Positions 6,740 through 13,238 of a stretch of 13,771 bases of DNA are shown here, one piece after another. Location of the stretch: NCBI GenBank assembly GCA_036559465.1, contig DATBTC010000114.1:1-13771 (forward strand), written 5' to 3'. The notes under the pieces were generated by a model, which was not told the origin of the DNA, made no database searches, and saw only the letters and a list, made by a program, of their open reading frames with translations. The DNA comes from JAHFPN01 sp036559465 (GTDB lineage: Bacteria > Pseudomonadota > Alphaproteobacteria > Rhizobiales > Xanthobacteraceae). Positions within the stretch are counted from its first letter, which is position 1, and every line of letters begins with the position of its first letter. The position numbers and the translations under genes are program-made.

Positions 6740-7120
6740 CTAGTTCTTCAGAAACGGATTCGGCCGGGCGCGCCGCGCGGCCGGCTGCTCGGGAAACGCG
6801 CGCGCGAGATAATCGAGAATCTTCTCGCGCTCCTGCGCGCCGGGCACGGGCATCTTGTGCTGCCGGATCATGAAATCGACGGTGTCTTCCCAGCGCTGCC
6901 GGCTCATGCCCTGCTGCGCCACGATCTTGAAGCCATGGCAGGCGGTGCAGCCGTAGAACGCTTCCTCGCGGCCGGGCGCCTCGGGAAATTCCTCGGGCTC
7001 CTCATGGCGCGGGGTGAAGGCAGGAGCCTGCGCGGCCGCAAATCCGGCCGCGCTCATCACAAGCGCAAAGACAAAAATCGATCGGACGGCCAGGCTCGCC
7101 CGCGCCAGTGCGAGCGACAT
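6740..7120 (-). CDS. Small monohaem cytochrome c, SorB-like electron acceptor
   Basis: A 126-residue exported cytochrome. The start at 7120 gives a clean signal peptide (hydrophobic residues 14-29, cleavage near AAA-QA at 30-31), whereas the longer frame would begin inside the upstream gene. One haem site, CTACH, has Cys58, Cys61 and His62. Met90 in HKMPVP is the likely distal haem ligand. It starts 11 bases after the stop of the molybdopterin sulfite dehydrogenase gene, so the two are co-transcribed and the cytochrome most likely takes electrons from that enzyme in the periplasm, as SorB does from SorA. The single haem and small size argue against the dihaem SoxD. The ribosome site is weak, so translational coupling is likely. 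Confidence 0.82.
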   Translation of the reverse strand: MSLALARASLAVRSIFVFALVMSAAGFAAAQAPAFTPRHEEPEEFPEAPGREEAFYGCTACHGFKIVAQQGMSRQRWEDTVDFMIRQHKMPVPGAQEREKILDYLARAFPEQPAARRARPNPFLKN

Positions 7121-7131
7121 GCGAGCGCGGC

Positions 7132-8511
7132 TCAGGCGACCAGCACCGAGATCCGGTTGACCGGATTGGCGCCGTAGCCCTGCGGGTTCCACCAGCCGGA
7201 GACGTGCGGCTGCGCGACGCCGCGCGAATCCGTCGCCCGTGACCAGATTTCGTAATAGCCGTCCGACGGCAGCCGCACCGTCGCGGTCCAGCGCGTCCAG
7301 TCGTACTTGTTGGTCGGCTTTCCCATCTGCGCCGCTTGCCAGGTCGAGCCATAGTCGGTCGAGACATGCACCGCGCGCACGCCGTGGTCGCCGTTCCAGG
7401 CCGCGCCGCGCAGGCTCACTTGCTGCGTGCCGGCGGCGAGCTTGGCGCCGTTCGCGGGACTCGTGATGATCGAGCGCACCGGCATCGATTCGAGGTCGCG
7501 GAAATTCTTGTCATCGGGCCGGTCGCCGGGAACCATCGGCCGCACCGCCACGCGATAGGATGTGCCGCCCATGCCGACGCCGTCATGCACCTTGTCGCGG
7601 ATCCAGATGCGCGTCAGCCACTTCTCGGAGACCGAGCCGGGCCAGCCGGGAATCACCAGCCGCACCGGGAAGCCGTGAATGAGCTCGAGCGGCTTGCCGT
7701 TCATCGCCCAGACGAGGAGATTGTGCGGCTCCAGCGCCTTCTTGATCGGCACGCCGCGCGAGAGCGCCTGGCGTCCGGGCTCGCCGGACAGGCTCGGATC
7801 GGCGCCGAAATTGCCGGTGAACACGGCCGAGGATTTCAGCCCCGCCGCTTTCAAGACGTCGGCGAGCCTCACCCCGGTCCACTCGGCGCAGCCGATGCCG
7901 CCATTGGTCCACTGATTGCCGCGCGCGGGCGGCGAGAAGAAAGCGCGCCCGTTGCCGCCGCACTCCAGCACCATGCGCATGGTCACCGGCTTGAAGCGCT
8001 TCTTGATCTCGCCGAGCGTAAGCTCGAGCTTCTTATTCACCTCACCGTCGATGGTGATCTTCCACGCATCCGCATCGCGCGTCGTCTCGGGAATCTGCCC
8101 GTTGTTGCGGATGTAGAACTTGTTGACCGGCGTGGTGTCGTCATTGAGCAGGCTTTCGGGCGTTTCAGCCACCAGCGGCCGCTCGCCGAGCACGATGAGA
8201 TTGCCGTCCTTGCCCGGGAACGTGAGTAGCTGCGGCGCCCTGCGTTCGGGAGCCGGAGCAGGTGCGGGTGCCGCAGCCGGTGGCGTGCCTTGCGCGAACG
8301 CGGCCGGGAACAGACCGGCGGGGATATTGCCGGAGAACGGGACCGCTCCGCCCACTGCCGCGCCGAAAGCGGCAAGTCCGGCGCCCTCCAAGAACCCGCG
8401 CCGGCTGGTGCCAGTTTTGCGGCCGAAGGCGAGCGCTTCGGCGCGCTCCGGATCGTCGCGATAGAGCTCGTTGAGCGAGCGTTCGATCTTTCCGGCTGGC
8501 TTGCGGCGCAT
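7132..8511 (-). CDS. Periplasmic molybdopterin sulfite dehydrogenase (SorA/SoxC-like), Tat-exported
   Basis: A sulfite oxidase-family enzyme of 459 aa that should oxidise sulfite to sulfate in the periplasm. The Tat signal SRRGFLEGAG (36-45) is followed by a hydrophobic stretch and AFAQG. An Ala-Pro linker lies at about 77-88. The molybdopterin domain (about 115-315) has the molybdenum-ligand Cys184 in LECGGNGRAFF, plus HGFPVRLVIPGWPGSVSEKWL and RDKVHDGVGMGGTSYR. The C-terminal Ig-like dimerisation domain (about 345-457) ends in GYGANPVNRISV. The ATG at 8511 has GGGAG 7 bases upstream. Thirty-five residues precede the twin arginines, unusually many for a Tat signal. The small monohaem cytochrome directly downstream points to a SorAB system rather than SoxCD. 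Confidence 0.88.
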   Translation of the reverse strand: MRRKPAGKIERSLNELYRDDPERAEALAFGRKTGTSRRGFLEGAGLAAFGAAVGGAVPFSGNIPAGLFPAAFAQGTPPAAAPAPAPAPERRAPQLLTFPGKDGNLIVLGERPLVAETPESLLNDDTTPVNKFYIRNNGQIPETTRDADAWKITIDGEVNKKLELTLGEIKKRFKPVTMRMVLECGGNGRAFFSPPARGNQWTNGGIGCAEWTGVRLADVLKAAGLKSSAVFTGNFGADPSLSGEPGRQALSRGVPIKKALEPHNLLVWAMNGKPLELIHGFPVRLVIPGWPGSVSEKWLTRIWIRDKVHDGVGMGGTSYRVAVRPMVPGDRPDDKNFRDLESMPVRSIITSPANGAKLAAGTQQVSLRGAAWNGDHGVRAVHVSTDYGSTWQAAQMGKPTNKYDWTRWTATVRLPSDGYYEIWSRATDSRGVAQPHVSGWWNPQGYGANPVNRISVLVA

Positions 8512-8602
8512 GGGCGTCTCCCGAACATGGCCGCTTTCATTGCAGCCGTCCTTGTTGCTTTCACGACACAGGCCGCCAAAAAAGCGTTGTGGCGCGATAT
8601 TC

Positions 8603-8631
8603 AGCGTAACCCTCCATTCACGCTCGCTCAA
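8603..8631 (-). promoter_or_regulatory. Putative promoter of the sulfite dehydrogenase pair
   Basis: On the minus strand TTGAGC (8631-8626) and TACGCT (8608-8603) are 17 bases apart, leaving an untranslated leader of about 85-90 bases before the ATG at 8511. The -10 box is weak. The rest of the 8512-8729 gap shows no RNA gene or repeat. Confidence 0.3.
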
Positions 8632-8729
8632 CATGCGCCGCAGCAATCCGGGATCGCCCCTGTCGCATGAAACCGAAGCGGGCTATGGTGTATTGGTGGG
8701 GTGCGACCCCGAGATTCGGCGAGGTCCCT

Positions 8730-9005
8730 ATGCGTTTCGTGTCGATTGTGGCTCTAGCGACCCTGTCCGCGTTCGCGCTGGCGACGCTTCCGGCGGAAGC
8801 GCAGATCGAGCGGCAACGCCCCCGCATCACCGTGAAGAAGAAGCGCAGCTATCTGGACCCCGGCACGACAGTAAAGCCGGGCGATCTCAGGTATCGCGAT
8901 TACGCCGAACCGATCTGGTCGCGCTATCCCAGCTACGGGCCGGACCCGCTCGGCTCGCGCTGGCCGCTGCCGGGGCCGTTCGACGGTCTGCCAAGCAACT
9001 ACTGA
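8730..9005 (+). CDS. Small exported hypothetical protein (91 aa)
   Basis: Not a recognised family. The start at 8730 has GAGG 5 bases upstream and gives a textbook signal peptide, MRFVSIVALATLSAFALA..., with cleavage near AEA-Q (about residue 25). The mature part, about 66 residues, is basic at first (RQRPRITVKKKRSYLDPG) and then rich in Pro, Tyr, Gly and Trp (YAEPIWSRYPSYGPDPLGSRWPLPGPFDG). It has no cysteine. Such short exported Pro/Tyr-rich proteins are common in Hyphomicrobiales, without known function. It reads away from the sulfite dehydrogenase gene, and its TGA overlaps the convergent leuB stop by 7 bases. Confidence 0.75.
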   Translation: MRFVSIVALATLSAFALATLPAEAQIERQRPRITVKKKRSYLDPGTTVKPGDLRYRDYAEPIWSRYPSYGPDPLGSRWPLPGPFDGLPSNY

Positions 9006-10108
9006 AGCCGGTCTAGCTCGGCCAGGATCGCGTCGCCCATTTCCACGGTTCTGACCGTCCGGGTGCCCTCGCCGCGCAGGTCCGCGGTACGCAGGCCCGC
9101 TGCGAGCACGCCCGCGATCGCCTGCTCGATCCGGTCGGCCACCGCGCCTAGCCCGAAGCTGTAGCGCAACGCCATGCCGAGCGAGCCGATCATGGCAATC
9201 GGGTTCGCCAGCCCCTTGCCGGCGATGTCCGGCGCCGAGCCGTGCACCGGTTCATAGAGCGCGCGCCGCTTTTTCGTCTTGGGATCGATCTCGCCGAGCG
9301 AGGCCGAGGGCAGCATGCCGAGCGAGCCCGTCAGCATCGCCGCTACGTCCGAGAGCATGTCGCCGAACAGATTGTCGGTGACGATCACGTCGAACTGCTT
9401 GGGCGCGCGCACCAGCTGCATGCCGCCGGCGTCTGCCAGCTGGTGCTCGAGCTGCACGTCCTTGAATTCGCGCTGATGCACCTGCGTGACGACCTCGTGC
9501 CACAGCACGCCGGTCTTCATCACGTTCCGCTTTTCCATCGACGTGACTTTGTTCCGGCGCTTACGCGCCAGATCGAAGGCGACGCGGGCGATCCGCTCGA
9601 TCTCGTAGGTGTCATAGACCTGAGTATCGACGGCGCGCTTCTGGCCATTGCCCAGATCCGTGATCGTCTTCGGCTCGCCGAAATAAACCCCGCCCGTGAG
9701 CTCGCGCACGATGATGATGTCGAGGCCCTCCACGAGTTCGCGCTTCAGGCTCGAGGCGTCGGCCAGCGCCGGATAGCAGATCGCCGGCCGAATATTGGCG
9801 AACAGCGCGAGATCCTTGCGCAGCCGCAGCAGCCCCGCCTCGGGCCGAACGTCGTAGGGAACCTTGTCCCATTTCGGCCCGCCGACCGAGCCGAACAGCA
9901 CCGCATCGGCTGCGAGCGCCTTGGCCATGGCGGATTCGGAGATCGCCTTGCCGTGCGCGTCGAACGCGCAGCCGCCAACCAGTTCCTCCTCGATCGAAAA
10001 CGACGCGAGCTTCTGTTGCTCGATCCAGGCGATGACGCGCCGGGCCTGATTCATGACCTCGGGGCCGATCCCGTCGCCCGGCAGCAACAAGAGCTTGAAT
10101 GACGCCAC
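8999..10108 (-). CDS. leuB: 3-isopropylmalate dehydrogenase
   Basis: The 369-residue NAD-dependent enzyme of leucine synthesis, oxidising (2R,3S)-3-isopropylmalate to the precursor of 4-methyl-2-oxopentanoate. Seen: LLLLPGDGIGPEV (6-18), the substrate arginines in LLRLRKDLALFANIRP (93-108) and VRELTGGVYFG (134-144), Lys193 in SMEKRNVM, the metal aspartates in TDNLFGDMLSD (244-254), and the NAD-site YEPVHGSAPDIAGKG (285-299). An ATG at 10132 is in frame, but the GTG at 10108 has a strong GGGAGG 5 bases upstream and gives the normal N-terminus MASFKLLLLPGDG, so GTG is chosen. It lies 55 bases downstream of the lytic transglycosylase gene, in the leuD run. Its last bases overlap the convergent 91-aa gene. 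Confidence 0.95.
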   Translation of the reverse strand: MASFKLLLLPGDGIGPEVMNQARRVIAWIEQQKLASFSIEEELVGGCAFDAHGKAISESAMAKALAADAVLFGSVGGPKWDKVPYDVRPEAGLLRLRKDLALFANIRPAICYPALADASSLKRELVEGLDIIIVRELTGGVYFGEPKTITDLGNGQKRAVDTQVYDTYEIERIARVAFDLARKRRNKVTSMEKRNVMKTGVLWHEVVTQVHQREFKDVQLEHQLADAGGMQLVRAPKQFDVIVTDNLFGDMLSDVAAMLTGSLGMLPSASLGEIDPKTKKRRALYEPVHGSAPDIAGKGLANPIAMIGSLGMALRYSFGLGAVADRIEQAIAGVLAAGLRTADLRGEGTRTVRTVEMGDAILAELDRLQ

Positions 10109-10113
10109 GACTT

Positions 10114-10119
10114 CCTCCC
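10114..10119 (-). promoter_or_regulatory. Ribosome binding site that decides the leuB GTG start
   Basis: GGGAGG on the minus strand, 5 bases before the GTG at 10108. It falls inside the reading frame if the upstream ATG (10132) is used, so it favours the GTG start. Confidence 0.7.
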
Positions 10120-10163
10120 GAATTTCGTGCATCCCTAGACGGCGCTTACGCTTCCCGCAACCG

Positions 10164-11372
10164 TCACCGGCCGCGGCGCAGCGCCTGCAGCGCAACCTCG
10201 GTCGCCCGGCCCGTGAGCGGCAGGCCGGCGCGGCCCTCGATCTCGCGGATCGCCTCCCGTGTGCGCTTGCCGATCACGCCGTCGGCCTCGCCGATCGCGA
10301 AGCCCCGCTGCAACAAGAGCGTCTGCAAATCCCTCCGCCCCTTGCGGTCGAGCGGCTTCTCGTCGGTCGGCCACGGCGTCGCGAACGGCCCGCCGCCGCG
10401 CAGGCGGTCGGACAGATGCCCGATGGCGAGCGCGTAGCTGGTGGCGGCGTTATAGGTGAAGATCACGTCGAAGTTCTTGAATACGAGAAACGCGGGTCCG
10501 CCCTTCCCGGCCGGCAGGATCACGCCCGCTTCGCCCGCGCCCGCGAGCGCACGCCCGTCGGCGCGCCTGACACCGAGCGCGGCCCAGCGCGCGAGCGGCC
10601 GCTTCTTCGTCCGTCCCGCCAGCGCTTCATTAAAATTGGCAGGCAGCTTCACCTCGAAACCCCAGGACTGGCCGGAAACCCAGCCCGCTTTCTTCAAGTA
10701 GTTCGCCATGGAGGCGAGATAGTCCGGCATGGTGCCGACGATGTCGCGCTTGCCGTCGCCGTCGAAATCGACCGCCAGCCGGAACCAGACCGTCGGCATG
10801 AATTGCGGATGGCCGAAAGCGCCGGCCCAGGAGCCGCGCATTTTCGTGGGATCAATCTCGCCCGAGGCCGCCACGCGCAGCGCCGCGATGAATTCGCTCT
10901 TGAAGTAGTCGCGCCGGCGCGGCGCCATGCAGCCGAGCGTCGCCAGCGAGCGGAAGATCATGCGCCGGCCGGTCGTCTTGCCGAAATCGGCCTCCACTCC
11001 CCACAACGCCGCGAGCGTATGAACATCGACGCCATAGGCGCGGCTCACGCGCTCCAGAATCTCCCGATGCTCGACGAGCGCGCGCTTGCCGTCGGAAATC
11101 TTCTCGGCGTCCGCCAGGAGCGCCAAATAATCCCAGATCGGGCTCACCTGCTCCGGCTGATCGTCGAGAAAGCCGAGCACGGAGACATCGGAGAGCATGC
11201 CGGCAGTGAGCCGGTCATAGAGCGCATCGGGCACGCCGCGCGCCAGCGCTTCCGGCTTCATCTGTGCGAGGCAATTGGCGAGTGGCGGACCGTCCACTTC
11301 CTGGGCCGCCACCGGTACGCCAAGTGGAACGGCGAGAACGAGCAGCGCCAGCGCCGCGGCCCTCAGGTCCAC
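10164..11372 (-). CDS. Lytic murein transglycosylase (MltB type) with C-terminal peptidoglycan-binding domain
   Basis: A 402-residue exported enzyme that cleaves the MurNAc-GlcNAc bond of peptidoglycan, forming 1,6-anhydro ends. A signal peptide (residues 1-23, cleavage near VAA-Q) has no lipobox cysteine, so it is probably soluble in the periplasm. The SLT_2/MltB domain spans about 30-325 with catalytic Glu127 in ALWGVEADFG, GSWAGAFGHPQFMPTVW (180-196), and a Ca-type loop DFDGDGKRDI (202-211). A PG_binding_1 domain (about 336-398) contains LQTLLLQRGF and GEADGVIGKRTREAI. The start is a GTG overlapping the end of leuD by 10 bases, which implies translational coupling to leuD. A cell-wall enzyme between two leucine genes is odd. 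Family certainty is high; the exact subgroup is not. Confidence 0.92.
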   Translation of the reverse strand: MDLRAAALALLVLAVPLGVPVAAQEVDGPPLANCLAQMKPEALARGVPDALYDRLTAGMLSDVSVLGFLDDQPEQVSPIWDYLALLADAEKISDGKRALVEHREILERVSRAYGVDVHTLAALWGVEADFGKTTGRRMIFRSLATLGCMAPRRRDYFKSEFIAALRVAASGEIDPTKMRGSWAGAFGHPQFMPTVWFRLAVDFDGDGKRDIVGTMPDYLASMANYLKKAGWVSGQSWGFEVKLPANFNEALAGRTKKRPLARWAALGVRRADGRALAGAGEAGVILPAGKGGPAFLVFKNFDVIFTYNAATSYALAIGHLSDRLRGGGPFATPWPTDEKPLDRKGRRDLQTLLLQRGFAIGEADGVIGKRTREAIREIEGRAGLPLTGRATEVALQALRRGR

Positions 11373-11968
11373 GACCGCGCGGCTCCCACCTTCTTCTCGA
11401 AGCCGTCGATCTTGTCGCCCTTGGCGAGCGTCAGCCCGATATCATCGAGCCCGTTGAGCAGACGATGCTTCTGGAACGCATCGATCTCGAACTTGATCAC
11501 CCCGCCGTCCGGCCCGCTGATTTCCTGCTTCTCCAGATCGACCGTGAGCGTCGCGTTCGCGCCGCGCTCGGCGTCGTCAAACAGCTTGCCGAGATCCTCC
11601 TTGGAGACGCGGATCGGCAGCATGCCGTTTTTCAGGCAGTTATTGTGGAAGATGTCGCCGAACGTGGTCGAGATCACGCAGCGTATGCCGAAGTCGTGCA
11701 GCGCCCACGGCGCATGCTCGCGTGAGGAGCCGCAGCCGAAATTGTCGTCGGCGACCAGGATCTTGGAATTCCGGTAAGCCGGCTTGTTGAGCACGAAGTT
11801 CGGATTCTCGGTGCCGTCGTCCTTGTAGCGCATCTCGGCGAACAGGCCCTTGCCGAGACCCGTGCGCTTGATCGTCTTCAGATACTGCTTCGGGATGATC
11901 ATGTCGGTATCGACATTGACCATCCGGAGCGGCGCCGCGACGCCGGTGAGCTTGGTGAACTTTTCCAT
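11363..11968 (-). CDS. leuD: 3-isopropylmalate dehydratase small subunit
   Basis: The 201-residue small subunit of isopropylmalate isomerase, which with LeuC converts 2- to 3-isopropylmalate in leucine synthesis. Seen: MVNVDTDMIIPKQYL (16-30), the conserved swivel-domain loop FGCGSSREHAPWAL (77-90), FGDIFHNNCLKNGMLPI (103-119) and the C-terminal HRLLNGLDDIGLTL. Length is normal. ATG at 11968 is preceded by AAGGGAG about 10 bases upstream. It is the first gene of the run leuD-lytic transglycosylase-leuB. leuC is not in the window, so the leucine genes are split in this genome, as is common in this order. Confidence 0.96.
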   Translation of the reverse strand: MEKFTKLTGVAAPLRMVNVDTDMIIPKQYLKTIKRTGLGKGLFAEMRYKDDGTENPNFVLNKPAYRNSKILVADDNFGCGSSREHAPWALHDFGIRCVISTTFGDIFHNNCLKNGMLPIRVSKEDLGKLFDDAERGANATLTVDLEKQEISGPDGGVIKFEIDAFQKHRLLNGLDDIGLTLAKGDKIDGFEKKVGAARSWT

Positions 11969-11992
11969 TACCGACAGGCTCCCTTGCGGGCC

Positions 11993-12021
11993 GCTTTAGC
12001 CACTCGCGGCCGGAGGCGCAA
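11993..12021 (-). promoter_or_regulatory. Putative leuD promoter
   Basis: On the minus strand TTGCGC (12021-12016) and TAAAGC (11998-11993) are separated by 17 bases, just after a terminator-like hairpin and about 25 bases before the leuD start. Both hexamers match the consensus at only about half their positions. Confidence 0.28.
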
Positions 12022-12026
12022 GCAAA

Positions 12027-12052
12027 GGGCGGCACGCCTAGGCGCGCCACCC
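12027..12052 (-). terminator. Terminator-like hairpin after the HXXEE gene
   Basis: An inverted repeat with 12-base arms, two mismatches (G-U wobbles in RNA on one strand or the other) and a TA centre. On the minus strand it is followed by TTTGCTT, a weak T tract. It sits 29 bases beyond the stop of the membrane-protein gene and just before the putative leuD promoter, a natural place to end transcription. The short T run makes intrinsic termination uncertain. Confidence 0.42.
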
Positions 12053-12081
12053 TGAATTTCGATCGGGTACTGGTGTCGCCG

Positions 12082-12585
12082 TTATTTCCGGCGCCGCTTC
12101 GGCGCCGACCCCGCCCCGCCGGCCGCGCTGCTGCCGCCGAACGAAGGATGCTCACGCATCTTCATCAACACGAGCGGCGACAGGATGATCGCCCCGCCGA
12201 TGATGACCGAGAGCACATAGTCGCTCGGCTGGGTGGCAATCAGCCGGTATTGGGCGATGCCGAGCGGCAGGAACAGAAACACGGCGGTGATCACGCCGGG
12301 CGAATACTGCCCGCCGGTGCGCGCCATCGGCCAGATGTGAAAGAAGATCGCGTTGATCAGCAGGAATGCGGCGAAGCTGAGCGCCAGCAGCGGCAGCGTC
12401 ACCGAAAGGATCGCCGCCACGGCGCCCAGAATCAGGAACACCGCCTCGACTACCCGGTAGTTTTCCTGCTCGAGCTGGATATGCAGCGATTTCCGGGCGG
12501 AGCCGAGCCAATCGAGGATCCGCTCCTCCATGATGTGCAATGCGTAGGCTGCGACCGCGAGCCACGCGAGATCCGTGCGCGACAT
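12082..12585 (-). CDS. HXXEE-domain membrane protein
   Basis: A 167-residue membrane protein. The ATG at 12585 has GGGGTGG three bases upstream and places the signature HIMEE (His17, Glu20, Glu21) in the first helix, as in the HXXEE family of uncharacterised proteins. Other family-like residues are FHIWP (82-86) and the block GGQYSPGVITAVFLFLPLG (91-109). About four to five hydrophobic segments are visible (7-20, 44-63, 66-84, 96-114, 123-140). A Ser/Gly-rich and basic tail (GSAPKRRRK) would lie in the cytoplasm by the positive-inside rule. The His/Glu set suggests a buried polar or metal site, but no activity is established for the family. It lies 64 bases downstream of the metallopeptidase gene on the same strand, so the two may be co-transcribed. 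Confidence 0.8.
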   Translation of the reverse strand: MSRTDLAWLAVAAYALHIMEERILDWLGSARKSLHIQLEQENYRVVEAVFLILGAVAAILSVTLPLLALSFAAFLLINAIFFHIWPMARTGGQYSPGVITAVFLFLPLGIAQYRLIATQPSDYVLSVIIGGAIILSPLVLMKMREHPSFGGSSAAGGAGSAPKRRRK

Positions 12586-12593
12586 TTTCCACC

Positions 12594-12613
12594 CCAAGGC
12601 TGACCAAGGCTGA
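12594..12613. repeat. Tandem 10-base duplication upstream of the HXXEE gene
   Basis: CCAAGGCTGA occurs twice with no gap (12594-12603 and 12604-12613), directly upstream of the ribosome site of the membrane-protein gene. It is most simply a slippage duplication. Confidence 0.7.
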
Positions 12614-12649
12614 ATCGTGGCGAAAATTAGCACGGACCCGGAACGGAAA

Positions 12650-13099
12650 CTAGCGTTCGGCGGACCCCTGCGCGGCATCGGCCTCGTGCTCGATGCGCTC
12701 CATATCGTCGTCGGACAGGCCGAAATGATGCCCGATCTCGTGCACCAGCACGTGGGCGATGATCGCGCCCAATGCTTCCTCGTGCGCGGCCCAGTAGTCG
12801 AGGATCGGCCGCCGGTAGAGGTGGATCAGGTTCGGCAGCCTGCCGGTCTCCGGCACCGCGCCGTCGTGCGGCAGGCCGATGCCAGAGAACAGGCCGAGGA
12901 TGCCGAACTCGTCGTCGATCTCCATTCCCTTGAGCACGTCCTCGGTCGGAAAATCGGTGACGTGGATAACGAGCCCTTTGCAGAGAGCCCGGAAGCGGTC
13001 CGGCAGGCGCTGATAGGCGGCATCGGCCAGCACCTCGAATTCCGCGGGCGACGGCGCTGTCGCGTCGTGCCAATTCAGAGGCTCAAACGTCTTCAACAT
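12650..13099 (-). CDS. Small zincin-like metallopeptidase-family protein
   Basis: A 149-residue cytoplasmic protein of the short zincin-like metallopeptidase group once called DUF1025. The zinc motif HEIGHHFG (120-127) has His120, Glu121 and His124, followed by LSDDDMERIE, where an Asp of this stretch is typical of the group. Upstream are PNLIHLYRRPILDYW (89-103) and DFPTEDVLKGMEIDDEFGILGLFSG (49-73), also group features. There is no signal peptide or membrane segment. The frame is open much further upstream (to 13369), but that part overlaps another gene. ATG at 13099 is chosen from the family-like opening MLKTFEPLNWHDATAPS; its ribosome site is weak, and ATG 13168 or GTG 13105 are alternatives. 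Substrates of this family are unknown. Confidence 0.82.
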   Translation of the reverse strand: MLKTFEPLNWHDATAPSPAEFEVLADAAYQRLPDRFRALCKGLVIHVTDFPTEDVLKGMEIDDEFGILGLFSGIGLPHDGAVPETGRLPNLIHLYRRPILDYWAAHEEALGAIIAHVLVHEIGHHFGLSDDDMERIEHEADAAQGSAER

Positions 13100-13156
13100 C
13101 TTCACGAGTATGGACTCTTGAGTCTTGTATCGGAGCGGCTCGGTACCCTGACGCAG

Positions 13157-13173
13157 ACTATATTCCATATTCC
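13157..13173 (-). promoter_or_regulatory. Possible -10 box and tandem 7-base repeat before the metallopeptidase gene
   Basis: On the minus strand TATAGT (13162-13157) resembles a -10 box but has no convincing -35 partner. It overlaps a perfect tandem repeat of GGAATAT (13173-13160). It is the only AT-rich spot in the 139-base gap 13100-13238, which otherwise shows no hairpin or RNA gene. Confidence 0.22.
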
Positions 13174-13238
13174 ACGCCGCCTGCAGTAACTGGGTAACCC
13201 CTTGAATCCAGAAACGCTCTCTGCGCCTAGCCAGGAGG

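Noticed and set aside
7336..8229. A 297-codon plus-strand frame opposite the sulfite dehydrogenase gene
   Set aside because: The His/Arg/Ala-rich translation mirrors the codons of the real gene on the other strand; it has no ribosome site or domain.
9242..10102. A 286-codon plus-strand frame opposite leuB
   Set aside because: It is a shadow frame of a well-conserved leuB, with no recognisable protein features.
10053..11777. A 574-codon open frame on the plus strand, antisense to leuD and the lytic transglycosylase gene
   Set aside because: It lies opposite two secure genes, its translation is low-complexity and Arg/Ala/Gly-rich with no domain, and open antisense frames are expected in GC-rich DNA.
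12090..12106. A perfect 7-base-arm hairpin near the end of the HXXEE gene, considered as a terminator
   Set aside because: It lies inside the last codons (before the stop on the coding strand) and has no T run on either side; it probably reflects GC-rich codons.
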